Below are positions 22,372 to 34,149 of a stretch of 64,000 bases of DNA, one piece after another. The position numbers and the translations under genes were made by a program. The notes under the pieces were generated by a model. That model was not told where the DNA came from. It searched no databases and saw nothing but the letters and a program-made list of their open reading frames with translations. Each line of letters starts with the position of its first letter. The first letter of the stretch is position 1. Origin of the DNA: Anniella stebbinsi (taxonomy: Eukaryota; Chordata; Lepidosauria; Squamata; Anniellidae); the NCBI GenBank assembly GCA_029215795.1, contig JARDYH010000001.1, forward strand, positions 117,578,533-117,642,532, read 5' to 3'.

Positions 22372-22525
22372 ATAAAATCCCTAAACAAAGAATAGTGGAG
22401 CAAACCACCTTAGGTCTAGGCATGATACAGCTGTGGGTTTCAATCACAAGTTGATGACCAGTGCTCTGAACTATAAACTACTTTAAAGAAATGTAAGGAA
22501 TATAAGTACAAAAATAAATTTCACA

Positions 22526-22620
22526 ACACAATCCTAGGCATGTTTACTCAGAAGTAAGTCCTATTGAATTCAGTGGGGCTTATTGCCATGCAAGAATGGA
22601 TAGGTTTGCAGTCTAAAAGG
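22526..22620. repeat. Interspersed short repeat (AATCCTAGGCATG type)
   Basis: CAATCCTAGGCATGTTTACT, CAGAAGTAAGTCCTATTGAA and TCAGTGGGGCTTATTGCC form one unit of the repeat seen inverted at 14600-14870. Confidence 0.55.
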
Positions 22621-22824
22621 CTTAAAGCATTTAGGGGGAAATGAAATGCTATGGGGGAAATGAAATTAAATAGGTTGATAAGTGTGTTGACTAGGTAGCC
22701 ATTGAAACAAGTAAATTGGGAGGAAAATACCGAACATGTATAAGACTCCAGAGATGTGCAATTCCATCCATTTTTCAAGTAATGGGCAATGTGGAATGGC
22801 TGGCATGACAATGTGATTGTGTTA

Positions 22825-23000
22825 TAGGGCAGTATCCAATAGGGGCGCTGAATGGTGGTGAAGTCACACTTCTGTGGCTAAGCCCCAGACCAGCAAAACA
22901 TCCATTCCCAGAAGGGTATTGCTACCATGCATGCACTGGGGCTAGCATGGGGGCACTGGTGCCAGGGAGTGTGCTCAATACCCTATTGGATACTGCCCTA
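22825..23000. mobile_element. Short foldback element with perfect ~20-bp inverted ends
   Basis: TAGGGCAGTATCCAATAGGG at the left is the exact complement of CCCTATTGGATACTGCCCTA at the right. The body is 176 bp and non-coding. Outer 8-mers TTGTGTTA and TGTCTATT are alike only in part. The ATTGGATACTG word also ends the elements at 9120 and 56560, hinting at a common family. Confidence 0.72.
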
Positions 23001-23339
23001 TGTCTATTAATATAGAACCTAAAACAAAATGTTGCAGTACATCTTTACTCCTAGCAGGAGTACTTCTGTTCAGCATTCCTTCTAGCCAGCCAGCCAGCCA
23101 GTCATGCCCTTCTCCAGGATATCCCTGCTGCAAATGACACTCAACATTCCATGGCTACTGAGCATGCTCAGTTTTACTTGTTTAAAGGCCGTTTGTACTT
23201 CTGAAAACCTGAGTTCTCCCAAGCATATTGATATCCCTTTTTGTCTATCAGTGGACACATTCTGGCTACATAGTCATTGGCATTCACTATCTCAGTTTGG
23301 TATGAGAGGGATTGATGCTCATAATGTTAAAAGAAAAAT

Positions 23340-23535
23340 AGGGTTAGATTAGTATAAAAACTGTTTTTAGTTTTACTGCAGGTTTAATTCTATTTTAACT
23401 TTTGTAAATTTATATTTATATATTTTCATAGAATCATAGAATAGTAGAGTTGGAAGGGGCCTACAAGGCCATCGAGTCCAACCCCCTGCTCAACGTAAAC
23501 TGCCTTGAGTCCCAGCCCTGGGAAAAAGGCAGGAA

Positions 23536-23567
<32 letters not shown>
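23340..23567 (+). mobile_element. LINE 3' untranslated tail carrying a CR1 fragment
   Basis: GTAAACTGCCTTGAGTCCCA, GCCCTGGGAAAAAGGCAGG and a TAA tract (23537-23567) are a LINE 3' terminus. It is interrupted upstream by an antisense CR1 tail at 23430-23505 (AGAATCATAGAATAGTAGAG, GGAAGGGGCCTACAAGGCCA). Confidence 0.65.
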
Positions 23568-23568
<1 letters not shown>

Positions 23569-23569
23569 T

Positions 23570-24455
23570 TCTTGCGTTTTCAAAAATAAAAAGGCAAAAT
23601 TGGCCTATTGCAGAGCTGAAAGTTGAAACGAGACCAGTTGTGAAAGGAATGACAGTTTATTGATAGAAAATGGATACAGAATAAAAATACAAATAAAGCT
23701 CACACATCTCTTCAGCCCATGGAGCTGGCAACTCCCAATGAGCTGGCATTTGCTCAGGCTCCAATCAACAGCATAATAGAGATTATTGCTAGAACCCATG
23801 CACATTTCCCCTGGAGAGAAGCCAAATGGGTTAGAGCTCAGCTCAATCTTTTATACCCTTTATCTGATAGTACATGGATCACAGGCAGGTAATGAATTAC
23901 CTGTTCTATGGCTAACAGATCCCAACGTTCCAACATGGGGGTGGGTGAGAGGAAAAAATCCCAGTAAAGCAAATAAAGGAAATTAGACAGTTGCATTGTT
24001 GACATAAGGTTCACATCAGACAGCTAGCAATTGTATTGGTGCCTGACCAATTTCCCCTTGTAATAAGTCTACAGAATTGTCCAATATATCTGGGGCATAC
24101 TCTAAGAAAAAGAAAACCTGACCTTTATTCCATATTAAACAGGCCTGTATACGAACAGTATATAGGACAACTGTGTAAGTTCAACACCTGACCTGACACC
24201 TCACCATTTCTTCTGGTGTCAAAATTACATAAAAGCAGCTTAACATTTTATGAGGTGTCACAAAACAAGAGATGGTTGGCAATTCTACTCTTAACATTGA
24301 TCTGTCATGCCTGCCTCCAGACATCTTACCCGTTATTTAATTCTACTATGAGATTTGTATTGTTTACCTGGACTAGCCTAAACAATAAGGCAGGGTAGAT
24401 AACATGGGGTGCATGTGTCCCGATGCCCCCATATATATGGGGGGAGCATCTGCAG
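23570..24455. other. No gene recognised
   Basis: Unique-looking AT-rich sequence without repeats or domains that I can identify. Confidence 0.5.
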
Positions 24456-24464
24456 TGGCTATGG

Positions 24465-24783
24465 TAGGCTGACCATCTGAAAAGGAGGACAGGGCTCATA
24501 TAACTTTAACAGTTGTAGAGGAAAGGGAATTTCAGCAGGTGTCATTTGTATGCAATTAGTTCCTGGTGAAATTCCCTCTTCATTACAACAGTTAAAGGTG
24601 CAGGCACTATACTAGAGTGACCATATACAAAAGAAGACAGGGCTCTGCAACTTTAACAGTTGTGATGAAGAGGGAATATCACCAGGAACTAATTGCATAC
24701 AAATAACACTGGTTGAAATTCCCTTTCCTCTACAACTGTTAAAGTTATATGAGCCCTGTCCTCCTTTTCAGATGGTCAGCCTA
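24465..24783 (+). mobile_element. Nested foldback hAT-like MITE, copy 2 (end type A), perfect target duplication
   Basis: TAGGCTGACCATCTGAAAAG at the left mirrors CTTTTCAGATGGTCAGCCTA at the right. GGCTATGG flanks both sides (24457-24464, 24784-24791). Arms AACTTTAACAGTTGT and ACAACAGTTAAAGGT show each half is itself a palindrome. The centre ACTATACTAGAGTGACCATA gives plus orientation. 319 bp, no coding frame. The 8-bp duplication and TAGG ends assign it to hAT. Confidence 0.92.
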
Positions 24784-24791
24784 GGCTATGG

Positions 24792-26745
24792 AGCACCACA
24801 ATGGTTACATTAAGCCTGAAAACAAGCTAAGTTTAATAATTGTAGAGCTCTGTAATGCTATGGAGTGGTTTTAGTGGGGGGGTTTGGGGGTGCCCAAAGA
24901 TACCCAGCCGACTACACTCCACAATAGGTGTCAACAATGCTCCCCACCCCAGACCTCTGGAAGTTGCTCACCTGTCCAATAAAGGACAGATGCAATGGTA
25001 GATTTCCTGACTATTGCAAAGATCCTTTCCTCATTTTTATTAGTGCCTTTCCTGTTAGGAGAGGTATAGCTGAAAGGGACACAGGAATTGTAACAGTTAA
25101 AGACACAGGAAGGAAGTTGGGAATATAGGGAAGCGTACTGTTGCCATATGGGAGGGGGTATGAACTACTTGTATTCCTCCACACCTGCATTTCCCTACAG
25201 AGCAAGACAGGTCACATGAGGATTAATTTAGCCATGCTTCCAGCGCATTTCCATATATTTCACTTGGAAGCTAATGCTAATATAAACGTGCCGAATTACC
25301 AGCAAGTGACACAGAATAATCTGCAATGTAACAAACAATAGTGCCTCATCTAGCACAGCAAGGAAGCTTAATACAGCATAGTACATTAAAGCAACTTTAA
25401 ATAATAACTGTGGAGACCAACCATTGTCTGACATACTTCCCGTGGTGGAACTGGTAGCAGGAAGCAAACAAAACAAAGGAAGGAGAAGAAAAGAGCACTT
25501 CAGAAAAATCAAGTTTAAGATTATTCCGGATGCTAATAATTGCGCTATTTTCAAAGGCCACACATATCTGAGACAGGAATAAAAGCCATGTTTTAGTTTA
25601 CTTCAGCTAACCAAAAGAACAAAGAACATTTCAATAACATGTTTTCACTGGATTAATATCCACATTCATTGAATAAAGTGCATGCTTCAAATGCTAATAG
25701 CATATTTTAACTTTTCCACATCATCATTTCCTTTTGATATTTATGATAGGAGTGCACAGGGAATTTATTAGATTCATATGGGAGCCAATACTCTATGCAT
25801 CTCTCTGTGTGTGTATTAACCTGACGTCATTTAATTATTCAGGCTCCCTTCTTCCACTAACTTGGTGTATTTGAAAAGAATATGGTTTACTTATGGTAGC
25901 AACCAAGAATCAAAACAAAGAGACGATAAAAATGATAGAAGACAGTACAATTCTATGATTCACTACAAGTGAAACGGTGGACAACAAATATGCACAATCT
26001 GAAGCCACTTAGCAAGGAAGTTAAAGAATGGACAAAACCCGAAAGTGCCACAATTATACCTTTGAGTGTAAAATTGGCAGGGGAAAATCTCAGGAAGCAA
26101 ATTATTGTGCATTACGTGATATTGATTTCTACTTTTTGCACATGTTGCTCTCTAGAGCTTCTACCACATTGTTATCAGGGAAATCCAGCACCACAATTCT
26201 CAAATTATTTTGATACATTCTTATATGTCTATAGGGAGGGGTAATTTCTTGTTGAAGATCCCCTAAGCCTGCCCTACCAACCTTCTAAAAGTGTGACATA
26301 CTTCATTTCTGTTGTGTACACGTTGCTTAACTGGAAGCCAACTTCTAAGCCTCTCTGTTGCTATGTTCCCTGCTCTGCGCATGCAATACTCTCCCCTCTC
26401 CTGCCTCCTGCAGGCTGTGGATGATTGTCAGTGTAAAGGAGAACAGATAGACTGTGCTGGGTGAGGAGATGGGTGAGGTAGTTAGAAGTTTTAGTTAACA
26501 AAGCATGAGTTTTAGTAGGAGTTTTAGAATGACAAAGGACCTTGGATCAGCCATCTGGAAAGGGATTAACAGCCAAGGATGAGGCGCCAGGAGTTCTTAT
26601 CTGTGGAAGCTGTAAAAACTGAGTTCGAAGGAGGGAAAGTGTGAACAGGGAGGATTGCAGCTGGCGTCAGGAAAGGGGGGGGTCATTGTTTGAATCCTTT
26701 GATTCCATGTAAGATTCAGGCAAGGAAGGGAGACGTGGGCTCTTT
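24792..26745. other. No gene recognised
   Basis: No repeat family or protein motif was identified. The longest frames (about 110 codons at 25228-25563, minus) are low-complexity and hydrophobic and lack any recognisable domain. Confidence 0.5.
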
Positions 26746-26753
26746 GCCTTACA

Positions 26754-27073
26754 TAGGCTGACCATATGAAAAGGAGGACAGGGCTCATGTAACTTTAACA
26801 ATTGTAGAGAAAGGGGAGTTTCAGCCAGTGTCATTTGTATGCAATTAGTTCCTGGTGAAATTCCCACTTCATCACAACAGTTAAAGTTGCAGGCACTATA
26901 CTAGAGTGACCATATACAAAAGAAGGCAGGGCCCCTGTAACTTTAACTGTTGTGATGAAGAGGGAATTTCACCAGGAACTAATTGCATACAAATGATACT
27001 GGCTGAAATTCCCTTTTCTCTACAACTGTTAAAGGTACATGAGCCCTGTCCTCCTTTTCATATGGTCAGCCTA
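26754..27073 (+). mobile_element. Nested foldback hAT-like MITE, copy 3 (end type A), perfect target duplication
   Basis: TAGGCTGACCATATGAAAAG and its complement end the element, flanked by GCCTTACA at 26746-26753 and 27074-27081. Interior and centre match copies 2, 4 and 6, plus orientation. 320 bp. Of the six copies this one looks closest to a consensus. Confidence 0.93.
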
Positions 27074-27081
27074 GCCTTACA

Positions 27082-29360
27082 GTCAGTCTGTGCACTGCTC
27101 ACATTCAGCTCCTCTACTGCAGCCCACCCAAAAAAGTCTTCAAAGAGTTCCAGGCAGGTCATCTGCCAGGAACCCTTTGCTCAATTCCCCCATTTCGCTG
27201 TGATTGCCTTGGGGGAAATCCATCAAGACATTGCTTTTCATCAAATTTGTTCATTAATAGAGCGTCTCTAAAAGCTGATGACTTGCCTTGCTGCATCCTG
27301 AAGTGCCTGTGTAGTGCATTCTAAACCTCTCAGTCAGTCATTCCTTGAGTTCAGTCAGGGCAAGAGCAAGCAAGCATGGGAGACAGCTGGGTTCAGAAGA
27401 GCACATTGAATTCTCACTTCAGAAGGAAATAAAAGCTTTGCTTTAAAAAACATTAATATTTTTTTGGGGGGGGAGGACTGGGAAAGCCTGGGAGGTACAA
27501 CAGCAGTCATGGTTGGGGGCTAGGATCCCTTTCCCCTTGCTTTGTTTTTTAAAAAATCCCCCCCTTTTTCCCCTTTCTTTTTTTCTTTTAAACGGGTGCC
27601 CTGGGGACACATTAATGATCATGGATATGTTTTGGGGGGTCCTAAGAGCCACACCACATCTTACTAACGTTTCCCCACGTTTCCCCTTTTTCAATTTCCC
27701 TTCTTTTCCATTTTGGTATCCCAGGGGTGTGGGAGTAATTGTGTGTGTAGCAGTGGAGGGCCTTTTCTTTCTCAGTGTAACTTCTTTCTCAATTTTTAAT
27801 TAATTTTAATTAATACCTTTCCCAAATGTTTAAAACCTAGCCTCCATTTGCCTTTTTGTATAATGGGCTGGCACTGGAGCAGAGAAATGTGGGTTTTTCT
27901 ATGTTGTGTGAATCTAAGCCCCGAACCCTGTGATTTGTACTCATTATCTTGAAGTTACTTGCCTCTCAATGTAACTTGGCCTACAGTGATACCTGGCTCC
28001 ACCTGCAGTTAGCTACCATGTACTTACTCATCACCAGCCTCATTGGGGACCAGCTCCACTGTGTATAGGTTTAAATATGAGGCGGGGAAGATACTAACTG
28101 CTGAACTTCATTACCTGGCCCTGTAGATTTCCGACAATATCTTTATCATTCAGGCCTTTCTGTCTCCCAAGTTTGAAGGTCAAAGATACAGTCTGAGACA
28201 TACAGTTGCCTATGAGATTTAAATGTGGGTTTAGACACACATGATGGATTGAAATTGGGGTCATTGTTATATTGATCAAGATCAAAGCCAAATTGTCAAG
28301 ATTCAACAACTGCTATAAGTTATTAAGCAACTGAACAACTTGGCACTGTGCAATCAATGCAGATAAAAATTAAAAAGGGGAGACAAGATGAAAAATGGGT
28401 AATGAGGAGAAAAATAAAAAATTAACAATGAGAGCCAAGAGTAACAGGGAAAAAAGAGACATCCAAAGTAGGTCAGAAACAGGGAGTAACAGTAATTCAA
28501 AATGCATGAGTGAACACATCTATAAAGTAGGGCAGGTATGAATGAATATCTGGCAGTGAAGTATTCTAGAGGTATAGTGCAGCAGAAGAAAAAAGGCAAC
28601 AGCAAAAAAAAGGAAGATATTCTTTTGTTATCTAAAGGAAGAATATTTAGAGAATGACGAGACAAAGGAGGCATGTGAAAAGGAATTTGGGAAGAGAGGG
28701 GGGATTTAATCAAGCTTAAATGGCAAAACCAAAACAAAACTGTATTTTAAATATATGTCTTATGGTTTCCTTTTTATACCTCAAAATAACCACTATGAGG
28801 AATAATCATTTTGAGGAATGATTGTATGGTTTGAAACACAAGTGTGTGAGTGTGTGTATGCACACACACTTTCCTTCCCTAAATTGTGTCACAATCTGTT
28901 TGGCTAGCTCTGGCTAGGAAAACCATGAGTGAGCGTCCCCCAATCTGCTTACCTGCTACCTGTGGCCTGCTGCTCATGGGTAAGCTACCAAGATGCTCTG
29001 CTGGACAGAAAGCTCTTCCTTTCACCTACATGGACCCGAAACCTGACTCAGCAGATTGCAGAGTACATCATCTTTACGGGCAGGAGTATAAAGAAAATCT
29101 CTGCCTCGGGTGGTGCACTCGTGGGGGTGCTGCTGAAGAGGAAGGGCCAAGGATAAGTATCTGGATACTGAGAAGTGGGACATCAGCAAGATAGGAAGGT
29201 GGGGGTTGGCATTGGTTTAGGAGGCCGAGTGCTGGGGAACCAGGAGATGATGATATTAGTCCCAATGATAGCAGTTTAGACATCTTTGTGCTGCTCTCCT
29301 TTCCTCTTTGTCCCCTAGACTCAGTAACCTTGGAGGCCTACCTGCATGAGCATTTGGTGA
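27082..29360. other. No gene recognised
   Basis: Contains T/C-rich and A-rich stretches (27450-27720, 28370-28740) and a TG/CA cluster at 28840-28870. A 100-codon frame at 28886-29194 has no stop but also no domain I recognise, and a second frame overlaps it. Confidence 0.45.
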
Positions 29361-29362
29361 AA

Positions 29363-29533
29363 CAGCACTATGAAAGTGGTATGAAAGTGGTATATAAAAA
29401 GCAGGAGCTACGCTACTGCTTTATAGCGGTATTGAAGTGCAATGACAACTGTTGGGGCCCATAACACATACCATATGAAAGCTATCATACCGCTTTCATA
29501 GTGCTATCTCCTGCTTGGTGTAGATTCTGCCAT
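29363..29533. mobile_element. CATCTACACC foldback family, partial copy
   Basis: GCACTATGAAAGTGGTATGA faces TACCGCTTTCATAGTGCTAT, and GCTTGGTGTAGATTC closes the right side. The centre is the inverse of that at 17112-17342. The left end lacks the GATCTACAC portion. Confidence 0.62.
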
Positions 29534-29629
29534 GTTAGCCAGCCAAAGAGGCCCAAGGGCATAGCAGAAGATACACATGTGTATAGGTGTTTCTATGCTA
29601 ATGTGCTAGAAGCCTCAGAGCCAGGATGG

Positions 29630-30975
29630 CATGTTGGAGTTGCTGGTTTTAAAGGAGAATTTAGATATAGTGGACATCATGAAAACCTGGTTGGAAAGAA
29701 TCAAAACTAAAAACTGCCAGTATCTGATTGCCCTTATGCAAATTTATTGTCTGACCACTGTTGAGATACTGTGTGCACTTCAGGTCAATGCACCTAAAAA
29801 TGGATATTGCAAAGCAAAAAAAAGGGAAAAGGAAAAAAGAGGCAACTAAAATGATCCAAGGGCTGCAGCAACTCCCCTATGAGGAAAGGTTACAACATCT
29901 GGGACTGTTTAGCTTAGAGAAAAGGCCAGCGAGGGGAAACTTGGTGTATATTTATGCATGGTGAGGAGAAAATGGATAGGGGGGCATTTTTCTCCCTCTC
30001 CAATTATACTAGAACCTAGGGTCATCCCATGAAGCTAATTGGTGGGAGATTCAGGACTGATAAAAGGACGTACTTCATCACACGGTACTATGGGCCGATC
30101 TACATACGAGGTTTTTGACGTTTTATAAGGGTTATGAAAACTCTTTGGGCCACATGACGCACTCCCTATAACGTTGTATATCTGAGGTTTTTTAAAATTC
30201 CCTTCAGTTATATACAACGGTTTCACTTTTAATAAATCGTTTTAAGTAAAATAATGTGTCCTTCCTTACCGTTTGTGATTCCTGGGGGCAGTGCTTCCTT
30301 GACCAGCGCCCAAATGCTTAGCAGTTGATTGGTGGGGAAGAAAGAGGAAGTGAACTACAACACCCACAATGCCTAGCCCTATAATCGCTAGGTTATGACA
30401 GAGGAACAAAGAAGGAAGTGGTGATTGAACTACAACCCCCACAATGCCTTGCCCTAAACTCACTGAAAAAACGAAAGAGAAAGAGACAGGGCAGAACAGC
30501 GTGTGACCGCACACACCGCTTTAAAGACTGAAGACTGTTCTCCTGTAACGTGAGTACTCAGTAATGTGGCCTAAGACGCTTTAGAACGCACCTATTTGGA
30601 ACGTTTTAAAATACTTTTTAAAACGTTCCAAAGGACTGTGTAGATCGGCCCACAGTTAAACTATGGGATTCACTTCCATAAGATGTAGTGAAGGCTACCA
30701 ATTTGGATGGCCTTTAAAATGGGATTAGACAAATTCATGGTGGATAGGGCTAACAATAGCTACTAGTCCTGATGGGTATTTGTTACCTCCGGTAACAGAG
30801 GCAGTAAGCCTATGTACAACAGTTGCGTTGGAACAGGAACAGGATGGTGCTATTGCACTCATGTCCTATTTGTGGTTTTCTCCCAGACAGCTGGTTGGCT
30901 ACTGTCTGAACAGAATGCTGGACAAGAGGGACCCCTGGTCTGATACAGCATGGCTCTTATTATGTTTTTATGTTT
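29630..30975 (+). pseudogene. CR1-type LINE 3' region, interrupted by a foldback element
   Basis: 29631 onward resembles a decayed endonuclease start (ENLDIVDIMKTWLERIK). From about 29845 the frame reads ATKMIQGLQQLPYEERLQHL then GLFSLEKRPARGNLV, which is the end of CR1 ORF2. The remainder (GGAGATTCAGGACTGATAAA, AACTATGGGATTCACTTCC, AATTTGGATGGCC, ACAGCTGGTTGGCTACTGTC, CAGCATGGCTCTTATTATG) is the CR1 3' portion, broken at 30091-30652 by an inserted element. Internal deletion between the endonuclease-like part and the C-terminus is likely. Non-functional. Confidence 0.75.
30091..30652. mobile_element. GATCTACAC foldback element inserted in CR1
   Basis: TGGGCCGATCTACA at the left is matched exactly by TGTAGATCGGCCCA at the right (14 bp). 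Near the right end, TTTGGAACGTTTTAAA faces TTTAAAACGTTCCAAA as a strong hairpin (about 30595-30632). Inside, AACTACAACACCCACAATGC and AACTACAACCCCCACAATGC are a direct duplication ~70 bp apart. CR1 sequence continues on either side. Flanks CGGTACTA and CAGTTAAA match at four of eight bases, so the duplication is uncertain. Confidence 0.75.
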
Positions 30976-30979
30976 CTCA

Positions 30980-31215
30980 TAGAGACTCCAAAAAGACACC
31001 TCCAAAGAGAGCTCAAAATATTCAGGCAGTTGTGTTGATCTATATCAACAGACTATTTCTAGCAGTTTTCATCTCCATCAGGAAGAGATCTTTTGTAAAG
31101 CTAATGGTTCTTAAATGCCATTTCAAGACCAAGTCACACAAAATACTTTGTTTTGCAATAAGGAACAATATATTGTTAATGGAAAATTTCATTTCTCCCA
31201 ACCCACTGTGAGGTT
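30980..31215 (+). repeat. Unnamed interspersed repeat, copy 1
   Basis: Colinear with 39000-39562 and, inverted, with 61600-61770: CCTCCAAA..AGAG.TC.AAA, TGTGTTGATC..ATCAAC, AGCAGTTTTCATC, TTTTGTAAA, AAGGAACAATATATTGTT and AAATTTCATTTCTCCCAACC occur in order. No protein sense was recognised. Not a known family to me. Confidence 0.6.
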
Positions 31216-31459
31216 TGCATCTTGGGAGTGGCAGATGACGTCAGTTTCCATGTTAATAGACAAGTGCCAACACTACATCCCTGTGACCTCTGGCTCCACT
31301 ACACCACTGCTAAGCATTGTCCAGCTATTCCACCTTTTCCTCCTTAATGAATGTTATTGTGGAAAGAAACAAGATGAAAGAAGGGATAGGAGAATATGGA
31401 AGGGTTTTAAGTGGAAGATGATGTTGTCTGGACCTTCTGTAAAATTCCATGGCTGAAAC

Positions 31460-34140
31460 ATATCAATTGCATGATAAAAGCCTCATCTGCATGCATTTTT
31501 GGTAACAAAATATGGTTTAGGGAGCTGAATTCTTTATTCTTGAGCCTGTAAAAGCATAGCTACATCATACCTAAATCTATTTAATTTAATAAATTTAGGT
31601 GCACCTAATTCTGCATAGGATTAGCCTGCAAACCTGTATCTTAAGCATGTAAATGTAACAGAATGCTAAAATCACATGATAACCTTGATAAAAGATGTTA
31701 TTATTGCAGTTTTGTGTTTATGGCATTGAAGGCCCTTATACTAGCTAGTTAGCATGGTGGCACAGAATGTTCAACTACTCAGGGAACCAAATAGTTTACA
31801 GTCCAACATCTGTGAGGGAAGGAAGGTTGTCAATATGGCTAGGAATACAATTTTAAAGTGGGACAGGCGAGGATTTGGAAGAGGTTTCAGCAGGTAGGGA
31901 AGCTAATGAAAATTGAGCTCAGAGGCAAGGAAACTGAAGGAAGGGTCCAAAAAAAGTGAATAGACTGAAAATCTAACACCTGAAATATGAGGAGTTAATT
32001 GAGGAAAAGGGCAGGTAACTGAGGAAAACTGGTTGCTAGGTCTACAGCAGGGATGGGGAACTCATGCCCCACCTTGCCCGCCCCTCCAAGAAGGGAGAGA
32101 GTGCAGCTTTGCACAGTCTTGAGTACCACTTCTCAAGGCTGTGGCAATGGAACTCAGCCAATGCCTTGAGGAGCGGCTGACTCCACTTTGCTTCTCCTTT
32201 ACCTTCCTCAATTGGGGAAGGCAAACAAGGAGCAAACTGGCTGCACTCTCAGTTGGCTCCTGTTGTCTAAGTCCTTCTCTCCATGTAGAGAGACCCATGG
32301 ATCAAGTCCTTCCTCTATACGCATGGAGAAATGGAAAGTGGAGCAGATGACATAAGGTGCTAGCCTTCAGAGGAGGAAGTGAAGCTTCAGGAGGGAGGAG
32401 CCCAGCCCTTGACATCATCTGGCTCCTGGGAGCAGTTCCAAGGAGGCAATCTGTCCCTCAGGGCCAACCATATTCCCCCATCCCTGCCTCATCTAAAGCC
32501 CATTCCTTGACAGGTGAATCCCACCAGTTCTTATTTGTACTGTCACTGCAGCACTGTGACCTGGCAATCCTAAGGAGGCATCAAGAGTCAGTGTGTGGTG
32601 AGCAATGACTGAATTTCAAATTAAGATTTGAACTAATGAACCAGTTCTTTGACTGCAATTTTATAGCCTTTATGGATGTGCTACCTGATGTGCCATTGAG
32701 GTTTTTTTTTTTTTAATATATCATTACCTCAATCTCTTCACAACCATTGCAAATAAATTATTTTGCATGAGAAACCAAGGTATGAACTTCTGTAAACACA
32801 CTGTCACATTCCCAGTGCTCTGGATATGTGTTTTGATACAAAGGAGGCATTTTCTCAGAAACACTGACTGAAATAAAAAAAAAGTGGGAGGGTAAATTTT
32901 GCACAAAGAATCATAAATAAACTTCCGGTGTACATGTACAAATTTGCAAAATGTTTAAACTAGAGTTATATTTGGAGCTTCAGGAAGTCTAAATGGACTA
33001 CCGCTATATATTTCAGGGATTTTGTGATTTGTATTTAAATGCTTAACATTATTTGAATGCACTTTTCCATGTGATTTAATTAGCTATAATCGTACAGATC
33101 TATTTAAAGTGGATACCCATGATGCATGACATGTCCTTTCAAGTAGGTGTACAATTATTGTGGAAATGAGTGTAATAGTAGAATCCACTAGCCCAAGGCA
33201 ATAACAATTACAAGAAATGCTTGTTTAGTTAAAGGTCACAATCTGATGCCTTGCTTTTCCCTGTAATACTCTTGTCACTGTACAAGTTCAAACAATTAAG
33301 GCACATTTTAACAACCATGATTTCACAGTTAACTTAAGAACCATGCTAAAAACAGATGGATAATTCCGATGTGCTTTTTTTGTGCATGCACATTTTAGCA
33401 CAGAGACTTTATAATGGTTTATAACCTCCATTCTCAAACAAAGTTCATTTTTATTATACTTTTGTCTTTTGGTATATTTGTTAGATGATGTAAATTGTAT
33501 GAAGGAGTAATAGAACAACAGAAGTTACTCCGTTTTTCTTAGTAATACATCTTAGTTGTTCAAAGAAACACGTTAGAAAAACAGAAATCCTTGCTAACTC
33601 AGTCATTGCAAAACGCAGAGGCTGCCAAATGATTGAAAACTTTAAGAATGCCTTCAATAGGAATATGTGTTCAGAATATTTGGGCAGAATGAAATCAGAC
33701 TATTATTGTCTAGTAACTGTGAATGGCTAAGGTTTCACAGAAGACAAGGGTCTGATTGACAAGCATCCAGTTGTAAGGGTAAACTGTTTGGCAAATGCTC
33801 TTTGTTTCCAATAATGTCAAAAAGCCTCCATCAGTGGATCAGAGCTTGCATGGGGATAAACATCCACTGATGTGATAGGAATATATCTTAGCAGAGGGAC
33901 ATCATGGACATGAGTACGAAGAGAGGGCCTGAACAACATAGTCTATGAAAAAGTACAGCAAGATATTATTAAGGGGGTAGACATGGCTTAAGATATTGTA
34001 TATCTTCTAAATATACTTCTGATTAATTTACTATAATGGTTTGCTGACACCACTGTGTTAGGTATTGACATCATTTGGATGACCTCAGTATTGCAGGATC
34101 CTGTGGGTACTGGTTTGCATCTATGCCTATGGGCTTTGCT
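31460..34140. other. No gene recognised; one hAT-like end at 32047
   Basis: At 32047, CAGGGATGGGGAACTCATGC resembles the left ends of the elements at 5044 and 48234, without a right end. The rest is AT-rich and has a poly-T tract at 32702-32714. Nothing else recognised. Confidence 0.45.
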
Positions 34141-34149
34141 TATTTATTT

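Noticed and set aside
22162..22395. Serine-rich protein
   Set aside because: The serine run is simply the translation of TCC/TTC repeats.
28886..29194. Possible exon or small protein
   Set aside because: Two overlapping frames, no domain, no supporting splice pattern or homologous copy. Left unassigned.
30091..30652. Exact 8-bp target duplication for the foldback in CR1
   Set aside because: CGGTACTA and CAGTTAAA agree at only four positions, so I do not claim a duplication.
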